Shown here: in pieces, positions 18,213 through 26,524 of the stretch | Numbering within the stretch: the first letter of the stretch is position 1 | How the letters are laid out: each line of letters begins with the position of its first letter | Assembly (NCBI GenBank): GCA_016213775.1 | Contig: JACQZR010000263.1 | Span: forward strand, 1 to 63,488 | Length of the DNA stretch: 63,488 bases | Direction: 5' to 3' | From: Acidobacteriota bacterium | GTDB lineage: Bacteria; Acidobacteriota; Terriglobia; Bryobacterales; Bryobacteraceae | Notes under the pieces: generated by a model | Database searches by the model: none | What the model saw: only the letters and a program-made list of their open reading frames with translations | Told to the model about the DNA's origin: nothing | Made by a program: the position numbers and the translations under genes

Positions 18213-18767
18213 TCATAGCGGGCACTGATCATTCTTCGTAATTCTCGCATACGGCCTAAGGGCGAACCGCCAGCACGGCACGTTCGCGCGGTAGTGTTCA
18301 TAGGCTGCGCTGAAGCGGAGGGCAAGGTCCGCCTCCTCCACCGGTCGCGCGATCCACTGCCACAGCGCTCCACCGGCGGCGACGTACACAATCAGAACCC
18401 AGGAGCCGTACACCAGCGCAACGCCTAGCCCTTGCGCCAGCCCCGCGATTGCCATCGGGTTGCGGGTCCACCGGTATGGCCCTTCGATAATGAAGCGCCG
18501 CGCGGTGTCGAGCGGGAGCGGTGTTCCTTCGCCGTACCATGCCATCGTGAAGCCGCTCCAGAGTCCCAACACGCTTGCCGCCGCGAACACTATCCAGCCC
18601 ACAACAGGCCATGCGGTGATCCCCGGCAATTCCAGCGCGCGCTCGCCGCGGACGATGAAGTAGGGCACGATCGCCAACGCGGTGCCCCACAGGAAGGCGG
18701 TCTGCATCAGTGTCTTGACGAGGTTCCAGGAACGCGATGCGGGCCGCGCCACTCGAATCCAGCTCAT
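18213..18767 (-). CDS. Isoprenylcysteine carboxyl methyltransferase-like membrane protein
   Basis: From ATG 18767 the product has 184 residues and four to five membrane helices. The segment FIIEGPYRWTRNPMAIAGLAQGLG is the S-adenosylmethionine-binding signature of the ICMT/PEMT family (GPY-R-x-x-RNPM). A later ARPVEEADLALRFSAAYEHYRANVPCW matches its conserved C-terminal glutamate region. It probably methylates a membrane-associated substrate, which is unknown. The start overlaps the stop of the upstream membrane protein by four bases, so the two are translationally coupled. Confidence 0.75.
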   Translation of the reverse strand: MSWIRVARPASRSWNLVKTLMQTAFLWGTALAIVPYFIVRGERALELPGITAWPVVGWIVFAAASVLGLWSGFTMAWYGEGTPLPLDTARRFIIEGPYRWTRNPMAIAGLAQGLGVALVYGSWVLIVYVAAGGALWQWIARPVEEADLALRFSAAYEHYRANVPCWRFALRPYARITKNDQCPL

Positions 18768-19144
18768 CGTGCGTGCTCCATCCACCAGCAGGCGTAAGGC
18801 AGCAGGACGAGCGAAGGCATCATTGCCGCGGCCGCCAACCATGCCTCGCCGGTCAACATCCACTGCAACAGGACGTACATCGCCGCATAACAAGCGCCGC
18901 CGGTGTGCAGCCACAAAGCCGGCCGAGCCCATGCCGCTCCACGTGCGATGCCGGTGGCCGCCGCCAGCCCGGCGCCGATGAAGAAGACGGCATCGGCCAA
19001 GGCGAACGACAACAGGGCAGAATCGGGAGTAGCGGAGGGAAGGAACCAGTCGCGTGTCCAGGGGGCTGCGAACAACGCGATCCACCAGGGCACCGCAATG
19101 GCGGCGTTGCAACCCACAGCGGCTGCCAACCATGTACTTCGCAT
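18764..19144 (-). CDS. Small membrane protein with four helices
   Basis: The 126-residue product is almost wholly hydrophobic, with four predicted helices and conserved-looking tryptophans (PWWIALFAAPWTRDWF, CWWMEHAR). The last codons overlap the start of the methyltransferase-like gene, suggesting joint function. I do not recognise a named family. Confidence 0.6.
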   Translation of the reverse strand: MRSTWLAAAVGCNAAIAVPWWIALFAAPWTRDWFLPSATPDSALLSFALADAVFFIGAGLAAATGIARGAAWARPALWLHTGGACYAAMYVLLQWMLTGEAWLAAAAMMPSLVLLPYACWWMEHAR

Positions 19145-19184
19145 CTATCGCCGTCCTCCTATCGAATGCTACGCTGAATGAAAC

Positions 19185-19727
19185 GTGTACGTAAACTTAT
19201 ACGACCTCGACCCGGGCTCGGAGTGCCCGGAAATCGCCCGGATGATTGTTGAGATTCCGAAGAACTCCGCTAACAAATATGAGTTTGACAGTAAGGTGGG
19301 ACTGTTCCGCATGGACCGCGCTCTCTATTCGCCACTGCACTATCCAGGCGATTATGGCTTCATTCCCGGCACTCTCGCCGAAGACAACGATCCCATGGAT
19401 GTCCTCACTCTGGTTAGCGAGCCGAGCTTCACCGGATGCATGATGGAAGTCCGTCCGGTCGGCATTCTGAACATGGAAGACAACGACGAAGGGGACCAGA
19501 AAGTGCTGGCGGTTCCGCGGAAGAATCCGCGCTACGATGAGATCCACACGATGGACCAGATCTTCCCGCACGTGCGGCGCGAGATCGAGCATTTCTTCAC
19601 CATCTACAAGGAACTCGAAGGCCGCGTGACGCGCATGAAAGGCTGGGGTGGACCGGCCGAAGCGCGCCGTGCCATCATGGAAAGCCGTAGCCGCTACCTC
19701 GAAAGCAAAGCCCCGGCAGCGGATTGA
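19185..19727 (+). CDS. ppa: Inorganic pyrophosphatase, soluble family I
   Basis: The enzyme hydrolyses pyrophosphate to drive biosynthetic reactions. The 180-residue product has the family signatures KYEFDSKVGLFRMDR, YPGDYGFIPGTLAEDNDPMDVL (with the metal-binding Asp cluster) and a DEGDQKVLAV strand, then the closing HFFTIYKELEG. The length is typical for a bacterial hexameric enzyme. The start is GTG 19185, because an in-frame TGA lies two codons upstream and the nearby ATG is out of frame. Confidence 0.95.
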   Translation: MYVNLYDLDPGSECPEIARMIVEIPKNSANKYEFDSKVGLFRMDRALYSPLHYPGDYGFIPGTLAEDNDPMDVLTLVSEPSFTGCMMEVRPVGILNMEDNDEGDQKVLAVPRKNPRYDEIHTMDQIFPHVRREIEHFFTIYKELEGRVTRMKGWGGPAEARRAIMESRSRYLESKAPAAD

Positions 19728-19788
19728 ATTTCGCCGCGCGCTGTAAAGGAATCCCGGCGGGCGCGTAATCCGTGTCAGGCACACACAC

Positions 19789-20157
19789 ATGCTGAATAAC
19801 CTGAACAAACCACTTCTCGGAATCGTGCTAGGCGCGGTTCTCGGCTTCTTTGACGGACTCACGGCGTGGTTCACGCCGGAGGTGCGTCCCTACATTCAAG
19901 GGATACTGATCGGGTCCACCTTCAAGGGGGTCCTTACCGGCGTGGTTGCCGGATTCGTTGCCCGCAAATTCCAATCACTCGCGATTGGGATCGGCGCGGG
20001 TCTCGCGGTGGGGTTGCTGCTGAGCTACCTTGTGGCGGCGATGCCCTCGGAAACCGGTCAGCATTACTATCTCGAAATCATGCTGCCGGGCGCTATCCTG
20101 GGGGCGGTGGTTGGCTTTGCCACGCAACGGTACGGCAGTGCGCCGAGGACCGCGTAG
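19789..20157 (+). CDS. Small glycine-rich membrane protein
   Basis: The 122-residue product has four hydrophobic segments rich in small residues (GIVLGAVLGFFDGL, GVLTGVVAGFVA, AIGIGAGLAVGLLLSYLV, PGAILGAVVGFA). The third and fourth are glycine-zipper-like. It follows ppa by 61 bases on the same strand and may be cotranscribed. The function is unknown. Confidence 0.6.
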   Translation: MLNNLNKPLLGIVLGAVLGFFDGLTAWFTPEVRPYIQGILIGSTFKGVLTGVVAGFVARKFQSLAIGIGAGLAVGLLLSYLVAAMPSETGQHYYLEIMLPGAILGAVVGFATQRYGSAPRTA

Positions 20158-20161
20158 CAGG

Positions 20162-21082
20162 CTACACTTTGGGCTTGCCGCCTGCGCCGCTCAGAGTGAG
20201 GAACAGATCCACCATGTCCTTGGGGACGTCAGCATTGATCTTGACGGTTCGGTCGGCGTTCTCCACCTTGATCCCATCGAAGAATCGCAGGAACTCGGGA
20301 CGATCGCTGGGTGTGCTTAAGCGGCCGAAGCCGATCAGTCCCCGCAACAGATCGTGCAACTGCTTGGCATCCTCGGGCTTCAAACACTGACCGGAAGCAG
20401 TCAGGTAGACCCCCTCTTTGACGTCCACGGTCAAGGTGAAGGCTTCCAAGCGGGAGAACACCTGGAGGAGGTTAGCTAGGTTCCCCGTATCGGGCAACTT
20501 CACGGGAGAAAAGCCGCCCACCGCCACTGCCCAAATCTGCTTCTCGTCGGGCAGTTTTGCGACGCGGTTGAGAACGGCGCGTTTCTTCTGGTCGTCGCCC
20601 GCCTGCCCTTGCACCAACTGCTGCACCAGATCCAGCCTGCCGGCGATGGCCAGTTTGTTACCCACGAAGCAGACGGCGTTTTGATCGGCGGTCGCCATCA
20701 ACGTATACTTGCCGGCCGCCACGCGGCGCGCGCCTTTTTCCTCGAGCAGCTTTTCCAGATTCGCCGGATCGGCCAGATCCACGCGCGCGATGGCCACCAC
20801 CTCCTTGCCCGTGGAGGCGACGACAATCTCCCGCAGATCTTTCCGCGGATCGAGATGGGTCTGCCGCACGAAATCATCCAGCGCCGTGATCTTCTGCTGC
20901 TTCTCCAACCTCTGAAAGAGCGGAGTGTTCTTGAGCGTTTCCATGCGGACGCCGGTAAGAATCACGGTGTCGTTCGGGATCAACTTCTCAAGCGATGCTT
21001 CGAGAACAACCCCTTTCCCGCCGTCGGTCTTGCAACTCACCAGGGTGAGCAGGATGACGACACTGACCGCGGCGGTTCTCAT
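20162..21082 (-). CDS. Predicted lipoprotein linked to an ABC exporter
   Basis: The 306-residue product starts MRTAAVSVVILLTLVSCKTDGGKG. The LVSC lipobox suggests a lipid-anchored protein on the outer face of a membrane. The rest is soluble and alternates helices and strands, with a repeated pattern around TGVRMETLKNTPLFQRLEKQQ and FARLVRQ-like helices. I do not recognise a domain. It ends a three-gene leftward set: ABC ATPase, permease (next to it with no gap), then this gene. A role with the exporter is likely but unproven. Confidence 0.65.
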   Translation of the reverse strand: MRTAAVSVVILLTLVSCKTDGGKGVVLEASLEKLIPNDTVILTGVRMETLKNTPLFQRLEKQQKITALDDFVRQTHLDPRKDLREIVVASTGKEVVAIARVDLADPANLEKLLEEKGARRVAAGKYTLMATADQNAVCFVGNKLAIAGRLDLVQQLVQGQAGDDQKKRAVLNRVAKLPDEKQIWAVAVGGFSPVKLPDTGNLANLLQVFSRLEAFTLTVDVKEGVYLTASGQCLKPEDAKQLHDLLRGLIGFGRLSTPSDRPEFLRFFDGIKVENADRTVKINADVPKDMVDLFLTLSGAGGKPKV

Positions 21083-21934
21083 TTAGAAATCTCTCTTCTC
21101 AAATATATGGATGGCTGCAACCAGCACAATGGTTCCAAAAGCCGCCGAGGTCCACACGGGCGTGAACGATTCCACGTGCTTGTCCATCACGAAATCGAGG
21201 GTGATCTTGCCGATATCATAAACCTTCGGCAAGGCGTGGTACATCGCCTTCCAGAGGAAACGCGTAAACTCGCCGCTCAGTAGATTGGCGATCTTGGACT
21301 GGGCCAGTATCGGGCTGATGATCATAATACCCACGGGGATCATGACCGCCAGCGCGGTGCTTTCCAGCAGCACTCCGATCAGCACCACCAAGGCGAGAAG
21401 CACGGCGAACAGGAACATCGTGGAGGGTATGGCAACGAGGAACTCCGGGTGCCAGATACCGGTTTTCAATGCGAGGATCAACCACACGCCCAACACCAGG
21501 TACGCCACGTTGAGCCCGACAATCAGCACATTGCCCAGGTAGCGGCCAAGCAGCAGATGCCTGCGGCTCACCGGTTTGGAAAGAAGCAATTCGATCCGGC
21601 CCGGTTCGAGCACGCTGGGGATCAGACCCGCTGAGGCGAATACTGCCAGGAACATTCCCCAAGTGTAGAGGAAGGTCGCGATGCCAGCCTCGGTCTGTTT
21701 CACCAGGCGCGCGAGGTTTATCTCGTTTCCGGTTTGCATTCCGAACAGGGAGATGGTGGCCATTGCGCCCTGCACAATGTCGATGCGCATCAGGAACAGG
21801 AAGAACAGGATCATCAGCGTGGACAGGACAAAAAGACCCCAGAATATTTTGCGGGCGAATGCTTCGCGGAAAGTGTCCACTACGATGGCCCTGGTGCGGA
21901 TAAGCTTGGTGCGGATGAGCATGCCTTCAGACAT
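21083..21934 (-). CDS. ABC-2 type permease
   Basis: The 283-residue product has six membrane helices with the ABC-2 layout: a cytoplasmic N-terminus with VVDTFREAFARKIFWGL, a long first loop, SVLEPGRIELLLSKPVSRRHLLLGRYLGN before helix 3, and a terminal helix ending in HIFEKRDF. This last region is typical of ABC-2 exporters of the NosY/Gld group. It overlaps the upstream ATPase gene by eight bases, so the two form one transporter. Confidence 0.85.
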   Translation of the reverse strand: MSEGMLIRTKLIRTRAIVVDTFREAFARKIFWGLFVLSTLMILFFLFLMRIDIVQGAMATISLFGMQTGNEINLARLVKQTEAGIATFLYTWGMFLAVFASAGLIPSVLEPGRIELLLSKPVSRRHLLLGRYLGNVLIVGLNVAYLVLGVWLILALKTGIWHPEFLVAIPSTMFLFAVLLALVVLIGVLLESTALAVMIPVGIMIISPILAQSKIANLLSGEFTRFLWKAMYHALPKVYDIGKITLDFVMDKHVESFTPVWTSAAFGTIVLVAAIHIFEKRDF

Positions 21935-22865
21935 TGGCGGAACCTCCTTCCACGCTGCGGATGAAGATGTCTTCCAATGTGCTCACGGTGGGCGCCAGCG
22001 CTTCGATCTCCACCTGCTCGCGGCGGAGCATGTCGATCGCCAGATTCACCGCCGCCCGATCGGCATACTGCAGATCCACAACGCCGTCGCGCGGCGTGCA
22101 TGCCGAGGCGGACGCGCTTACCGCCGCGTGCAGATTGCCGGGCATCGCTGCGGGAACCGTGAGACGGTATCCCTTGCCGGCGGTCAGCTCGCGCACCTTG
22201 CCCTGCAAAGCCACGCGGCCTTTGTTGAGAATCGCAACGTCGCGGCAGAATGCTTCCACTTCAACCAATAGGTGCGAATTGAGAAAAATCGTGACACCGC
22301 GCTCTTCGAGCGATTGCAGGATGTCGCGAATGTGGCGGCGGCCCACCGGGTCTACACCATCGCTGGGCTCATCCAGGATGAGCAGTGCCGGGTCGTGCAT
22401 CAATGCCTGTGCCAGTCCCACCCGCTGCAGCATGCCTTTGGAATACTTGCGCAGCCGCACGTCGCCCCATTCCGCGAGGCCCACTAATTCCAGCAACTCG
22501 GGGATGCGTTTCCGGCGCGGCTTGCTGTCCATGCCCGACAACGCGGCGTAGAAATCGAGCATTGCGTAGCCGGTCAGGTAGGTTGGGAAACGATGGTTCT
22601 CGGGTAAATAACCGATGGGGATACGGGAAGAGGGGATACGGGCGTCGCTGCCAAAGATCCGTGCTTCGCCAGTTGTCGGATGCACGGCTGAGAGCAGCAT
22701 CTTCACGAACGTGGTCTTGCCCGCGCCGTTGGGGCCGAGCAAACCAAACGTGGTTCCGCGCTCCACTTGCAGCGTGACATCGTTGACTGCATGCACCTCC
22801 TTACCGCTCCAACGGGACCGGTAAAGCTTGCCTAACGACCGTGTCTCAATAGCGAACACACTCAT
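21927..22865 (-). CDS. ABC transporter ATP-binding protein
   Basis: From ATG 22865 the 312-residue product has Walker A GPNGAGKTT, signature YSKGMLQRVGLAQAL, Walker B LLILDEPSDGVDP and an H-loop (NSHLL). The C-terminal 90 residues form the extra domain seen in ABC-2 exporter ATPases. The frame is open to 23033, but the extension overlaps the M28 peptidase and lacks similarity. It pairs with the overlapping permease. The substrate is unknown. Confidence 0.9.
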   Translation of the reverse strand: MSVFAIETRSLGKLYRSRWSGKEVHAVNDVTLQVERGTTFGLLGPNGAGKTTFVKMLLSAVHPTTGEARIFGSDARIPSSRIPIGYLPENHRFPTYLTGYAMLDFYAALSGMDSKPRRKRIPELLELVGLAEWGDVRLRKYSKGMLQRVGLAQALMHDPALLILDEPSDGVDPVGRRHIRDILQSLEERGVTIFLNSHLLVEVEAFCRDVAILNKGRVALQGKVRELTAGKGYRLTVPAAMPGNLHAAVSASASACTPRDGVVDLQYADRAAVNLAIDMLRREQVEIEALAPTVSTLEDIFIRSVEGGSANV

Positions 22866-22890
22866 CCCTCTATGCAATACGCAAAAGTCA

Positions 22891-24495
22891 CTATCGATTG
22901 TTCCCTTGCGATGCGGGCTGAGTCTTACTGTTCTGTTCGGCTCTCGCTTTCCGGTATTTCTCTGTCTTCTCGCTGGACTCGCTCCAAGCGGGCTCGGTGG
23001 TGGAGTTTGCCAGCATCCACAAACCGCCGGCAATCGACCGGCTCACCTTCGCCATGTTGTCGTAATCAATCTTCTCCCAGTGATCGCCCAGACCGTGGTA
23101 GTCAGGGAATTCAAAGGCAACACAGAAGGTGTGCGAAGGTATGCCTGCCCGGGCCAGCGCGAGATTGTCGCTGCGCGCGTAAAAGGCTTCGGAGTTCTTC
23201 TCGTGTTTCTCGAAAATCACCCCGTCGACCTTGCCCGCCTGATTGAACGCCGGAACCATTGTTGTGTAATCGAAGCCGGTCACCCAGACCTTGCCTTTGT
23301 GTTCGCCGTCATCATCGTCGGTGCGGCCCATGTGTTCAAGATTGATATCCGCCACGGTCTTTGCCAGCGGAAACACCGGATTGCGGCCGTAGTATTCCGA
23401 ACCCAACAGCCCGCGCTCCTCGCCGAAGAGAGCGACAAAGACGATAGTCCGCCGCGGCCGTAGTTTGTGCGATGCGAATGCGTTGGCGATTTCCAGCACT
23501 GAGGCGATCCCGCTGGCATCGTCGTTAGCGCCATTGAAAATCGAATCGCCGTTTTCCGCTGCGCCCATTCCGACGTGATCGTAATGCGCGGTGACCAGGA
23601 TGTAGGTGTCTTTGAGTTCCGGATCCGATCCCGGCAGGACGCCGATCACGTTGCGCAGCAACGCGGGCGATTCCACCGCGGGGGGAACCTTCAACGTCAG
23701 GAAGCCGGTGGTTACGCCGTCGGGTAACGCGCTCATCATGGCGTGCAGCTCCGAGGAATACACCGAGACGGGGAAGGGGAGCCGGAAGCCACGTCCGGAC
23801 GCGCTGGATTGCTGCGGATCAGTCAATCTGGGGGAAGCGCCGGTTCCGCGATCGCCCTTGCGGACGACAACAGAAGCGGACACTTTCAAGCGCTGCAGTT
23901 GCGTACGCAGGTCGTTCTGCTGTTGCATGCGACCCATGGAGCGCCGGCCCTGCGGCTGATCGCCCGCGAGAATCAAGGCCACGTGCCCCTCCAGTGACCC
24001 GTCGGCGAGCTTCTTCAAATCTTCCGCAGCTTCGAAGCGCGTCTTAAAAACGCGGGCGTCGTGAAGAGCGAGGGCGTCCTGACTCTGCACGCCGAAGCGG
24101 GTGCCGTCGAGCTCGATGGCTGTGCCCGCGATCACCAGCCGGAACCGCGCATCCTCCACCGGGATCCGGGACTGCTTCCAATTCGCCAACTGATAGTAGG
24201 AGTCCCAACCGGGCGGCATGTCCAGCGCGGCCGCGCGAAACCGGGAGGCAATGTATTCGGCCGCGATGTCGAGCCCGCGAGATGGCGTCGCGCGTCCTTC
24301 CAGTAGATCGGAGGCAAGGAAGGAAACGTGCCCTTTCATTGGTCCAGCCTGTATTTGCGCGATTGCCTGCTGGATGCTAGCGGACGACGTGCGTGCCACC
24401 GGCGGCTCGGCGTAAACCGCAACGAGACTCAGACACACCGCAACCAGACATATCGCACGACGGCGCAGCACGGGAAGGCGAGACCAAGAAGGCAT
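22891..24495 (-). CDS. Secreted M28-family zinc aminopeptidase
   Basis: The 534-residue product has a signal peptide (about 1-29, ending VYAEPP) and a PA-like insert in the middle (residues 100-260). It then has an M28 catalytic domain with all zinc ligands: TAHYDHVG, FNGANDDASG, LFGEERGLLGSEYYG, and YHGLGDHW near the C-terminus. It would act as a di-zinc aminopeptidase or carboxypeptidase in the periplasm or outside the cell. The start codon ATG 24495 is supported by the signal peptide. Confidence 0.85.
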   Translation of the reverse strand: MPSWSRLPVLRRRAICLVAVCLSLVAVYAEPPVARTSSASIQQAIAQIQAGPMKGHVSFLASDLLEGRATPSRGLDIAAEYIASRFRAAALDMPPGWDSYYQLANWKQSRIPVEDARFRLVIAGTAIELDGTRFGVQSQDALALHDARVFKTRFEAAEDLKKLADGSLEGHVALILAGDQPQGRRSMGRMQQQNDLRTQLQRLKVSASVVVRKGDRGTGASPRLTDPQQSSASGRGFRLPFPVSVYSSELHAMMSALPDGVTTGFLTLKVPPAVESPALLRNVIGVLPGSDPELKDTYILVTAHYDHVGMGAAENGDSIFNGANDDASGIASVLEIANAFASHKLRPRRTIVFVALFGEERGLLGSEYYGRNPVFPLAKTVADINLEHMGRTDDDDGEHKGKVWVTGFDYTTMVPAFNQAGKVDGVIFEKHEKNSEAFYARSDNLALARAGIPSHTFCVAFEFPDYHGLGDHWEKIDYDNMAKVSRSIAGGLWMLANSTTEPAWSESSEKTEKYRKARAEQNSKTQPASQGNNR

Positions 24496-24504
24496 CTTAC
24501 TATT

Positions 24505-25797
24505 CTACTTGGCCTGTCGAATGCGGAAGAGGTGCTTGTCGCCGCGGACATAGATGGAGTCGCCGTCGAGTGCGAGCGACGCGAATACGCCCTCGCCAAG
24601 AGGGTTGGTCCGCAGTATCCCGTGCTCGGGGCCGGCTCGCAGCACGTAGGTTTCGCCCTCTTGCGTGGTGAGGAAAATCTTGCCGTCAAACGCCACTGGA
24701 GACGCGGTTAGCTTAGCTGGCTTCGGTAGCCGTTTGCCTTCATAGATCAGCTTACCCGTGGCCGCTTCCAGGCACGACATCAGCCCTCCGTCAGTTACCA
24801 GATACACATGCCCCTCATAGTAAATCGGCGACGGGACATAGGCGGTCCCCTTCTCGTACTTCCAGGCGACCCGCTCTTTCGCCGCCGGATCGACATGCAT
24901 TGCGTACAGCTTCTTCACCGGGTGGTAGGAATTGGGAAAGACCAGTCCTCCGCCGCTCACCGGACTCGCCGCGGCGTAACCCTCAATACCCGGCCCGGTC
25001 CACAATTCCTGGCCGGTTTTCGGATCGTAGGCGATCACGTTCTCGGTGGCCGCGGTGATCACGATGTCGCGGTCTCCATGCCGCGCGACAACCGGCGTGT
25101 TCCAGGTCACCGAAGCCTTACGCTTCGTCTTCCACACGATCTCGCCATTGGCGGGCGACACGCCGTAGAGAAACGATTTGTCCCCGTTGTCCTCATCAGC
25201 CTGGAGGATGATGTTGCCGCCGGCCAGCACCGGGGATGTTCCCGCGCCGAGGCCCACTTTCGCAATGCCGCCAAGCGATGTCTTCCAAAGCAACTTGCCG
25301 GTCAGGTCCAGGGCGTACAATCCCTGGGATTCGAAATAGAAGAAGAGCCGCTTGCCGTCGCTCAATGGAGTTGGCGAGGCGAACGTGTTGAAGATGTGCC
25401 GGCCATCGTAAACGCCTCCTTCATAGAGCGCTCGCTCCCAAGCCACTTTGCCGCTCTGGGCATCCACGCAGATGGCTTTCAGTGTCACCGTCACATCATC
25501 GGCGGTGGTTTGCGGATGTACAAAGGGTTTGCCGTCCAGCACATGGTCCGGCGCCTTTCGTCCAGCGATCTTCGCACCCTCCAGCGACGTGGTGACACAG
25601 ACCTTCCCAGCCACCACAATCGGGGAGGAGTAGCCGCGTCCGGCGATTGGGGTCCTCCAGGCGATGTTGGTGGAATCGGACCATTCCACGGGAAGGCCCT
25701 TGGAGGAGGAGGTGCCGTTGCCGCCGGGGCCGCGGAAGCCCATCCATTCGGCGGGCAGCAGCAGCACGGAAAGCAAGCTCAGCAGTGCCAATCGCAT
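24505..25797 (-). CDS. Secreted PQQ-type beta-propeller protein
   Basis: The 430-residue product has a signal peptide and then FRGPGGNGTS, a common opening of this acidobacterial/planctomycete group. Repeating strands follow: GKVCVTTSL, VDAQSGKVAWERALYEG, LDLTGKLLWKTSLGG, YDPKTGQELWTGPG, LEAATGKLIYEGKRL. These are the tryptophan-docked blades of a PQQ-like propeller. PQQ-binding active-site residues of alcohol dehydrogenases are not evident, so a structural or scaffold role such as BamB-like is as likely as an enzyme. It lies nine bases upstream of the peptidase gene, so cotranscription is likely. Confidence 0.8.
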   Translation of the reverse strand: MRLALLSLLSVLLLPAEWMGFRGPGGNGTSSSKGLPVEWSDSTNIAWRTPIAGRGYSSPIVVAGKVCVTTSLEGAKIAGRKAPDHVLDGKPFVHPQTTADDVTVTLKAICVDAQSGKVAWERALYEGGVYDGRHIFNTFASPTPLSDGKRLFFYFESQGLYALDLTGKLLWKTSLGGIAKVGLGAGTSPVLAGGNIILQADEDNGDKSFLYGVSPANGEIVWKTKRKASVTWNTPVVARHGDRDIVITAATENVIAYDPKTGQELWTGPGIEGYAAASPVSGGGLVFPNSYHPVKKLYAMHVDPAAKERVAWKYEKGTAYVPSPIYYEGHVYLVTDGGLMSCLEAATGKLIYEGKRLPKPAKLTASPVAFDGKIFLTTQEGETYVLRAGPEHGILRTNPLGEGVFASLALDGDSIYVRGDKHLFRIRQAK

Positions 25798-25944
25798 AAT
25801 TCAGGATAGACGTACGCCGGCGGCAATTGTCACTTCTGTGTCACAACGCGCATGCTATCCTAGACGCCACGGGGCGCGAGTGGTGACTAGTCCTTCTATC
25901 CGCGGCCCGCGACCGTTTTCCATGAACCGAAGGAGGTCTTTCCC

Positions 25945-26454
25945 ATGAGTGCACCCGCACCGGCACAATTGCGCGCCGTCGCCCAATTTCTTCAAGTTTT
26001 CGAGTCGGAGCACAAGACGACGATGAACGTCCTGCGCGCCATCCCCGAAGGCCGCAATGCCTACCGCCCGCACGAAAAGAGCATGACTTTAGGCGAACTG
26101 GCATTCCATGTTGCCTACTCCCCGCTGGGCATCGCGAAGGCGATGAAGGCCCAGAGTTTCGCAGAGTACAAGCCACCCGAAGCTCCGGCCGACAACGCAG
26201 CGCTTCTGGCCGGCGCCGAAGTCTGGCAAAAGGAAGCTTGCGAGTTGCTGTCCACTTTTACTGAAGAGGATATGGCAGGCGCGGTTCCACTGCCCAACGG
26301 TAGCGCCTTCCCGAATGCGATGTTCTTTTGGATGAACCTGTATCACATGGTTCATCACCGCGGCCAGTTGTCGGTCTATTTGCGGCTGGTGGGCGGCAAG
26401 GTACCGTCCATCTACGGCCCGTCGGCTGACGATAACCCGTTCGCGGCTGCGTAA
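25945..26454 (+). CDS. DinB-like four-helix metalloprotein
   Basis: The 169-residue product has the DinB/YfiT four-helix fold with the three metal-binding histidine positions visible: LAFHVAYSP (about residue 55) and MVHHRGQ (about 134 and 138). Members act as metal-dependent thiol transferases or damage-inducible proteins of unknown role. The ribosome-binding site is excellent (AAGGAGGT, seven bases from the ATG), so it may be well expressed. It is unrelated to DNA polymerase IV despite the name. Confidence 0.8.
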   Translation: MSAPAPAQLRAVAQFLQVFESEHKTTMNVLRAIPEGRNAYRPHEKSMTLGELAFHVAYSPLGIAKAMKAQSFAEYKPPEAPADNAALLAGAEVWQKEACELLSTFTEEDMAGAVPLPNGSAFPNAMFFWMNLYHMVHHRGQLSVYLRLVGGKVPSIYGPSADDNPFAAA

Positions 26455-26466
26455 GCTCCGCTGTTG

Positions 26467-26504
26467 TCGAGAGTGCGCGTCCGGCGCGAAACGCGCACTC
26501 TCGA
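26467..26504. terminator. Perfect 14-bp stem between convergent genes
   Basis: TCGAGAGTGCGCGT at 26467-26480 is exactly complementary to 26491-26504 around a 10-base loop. It lies between the convergent dinB-like gene and the TonB receptor gene. A run of A follows on the plus strand, but no T-tract follows on either strand, so a bidirectional terminator or RNA-processing stem is likely rather than a textbook terminator. Confidence 0.5.
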
Positions 26505-26524
26505 AAAAATAAGACCAGCCGCGT

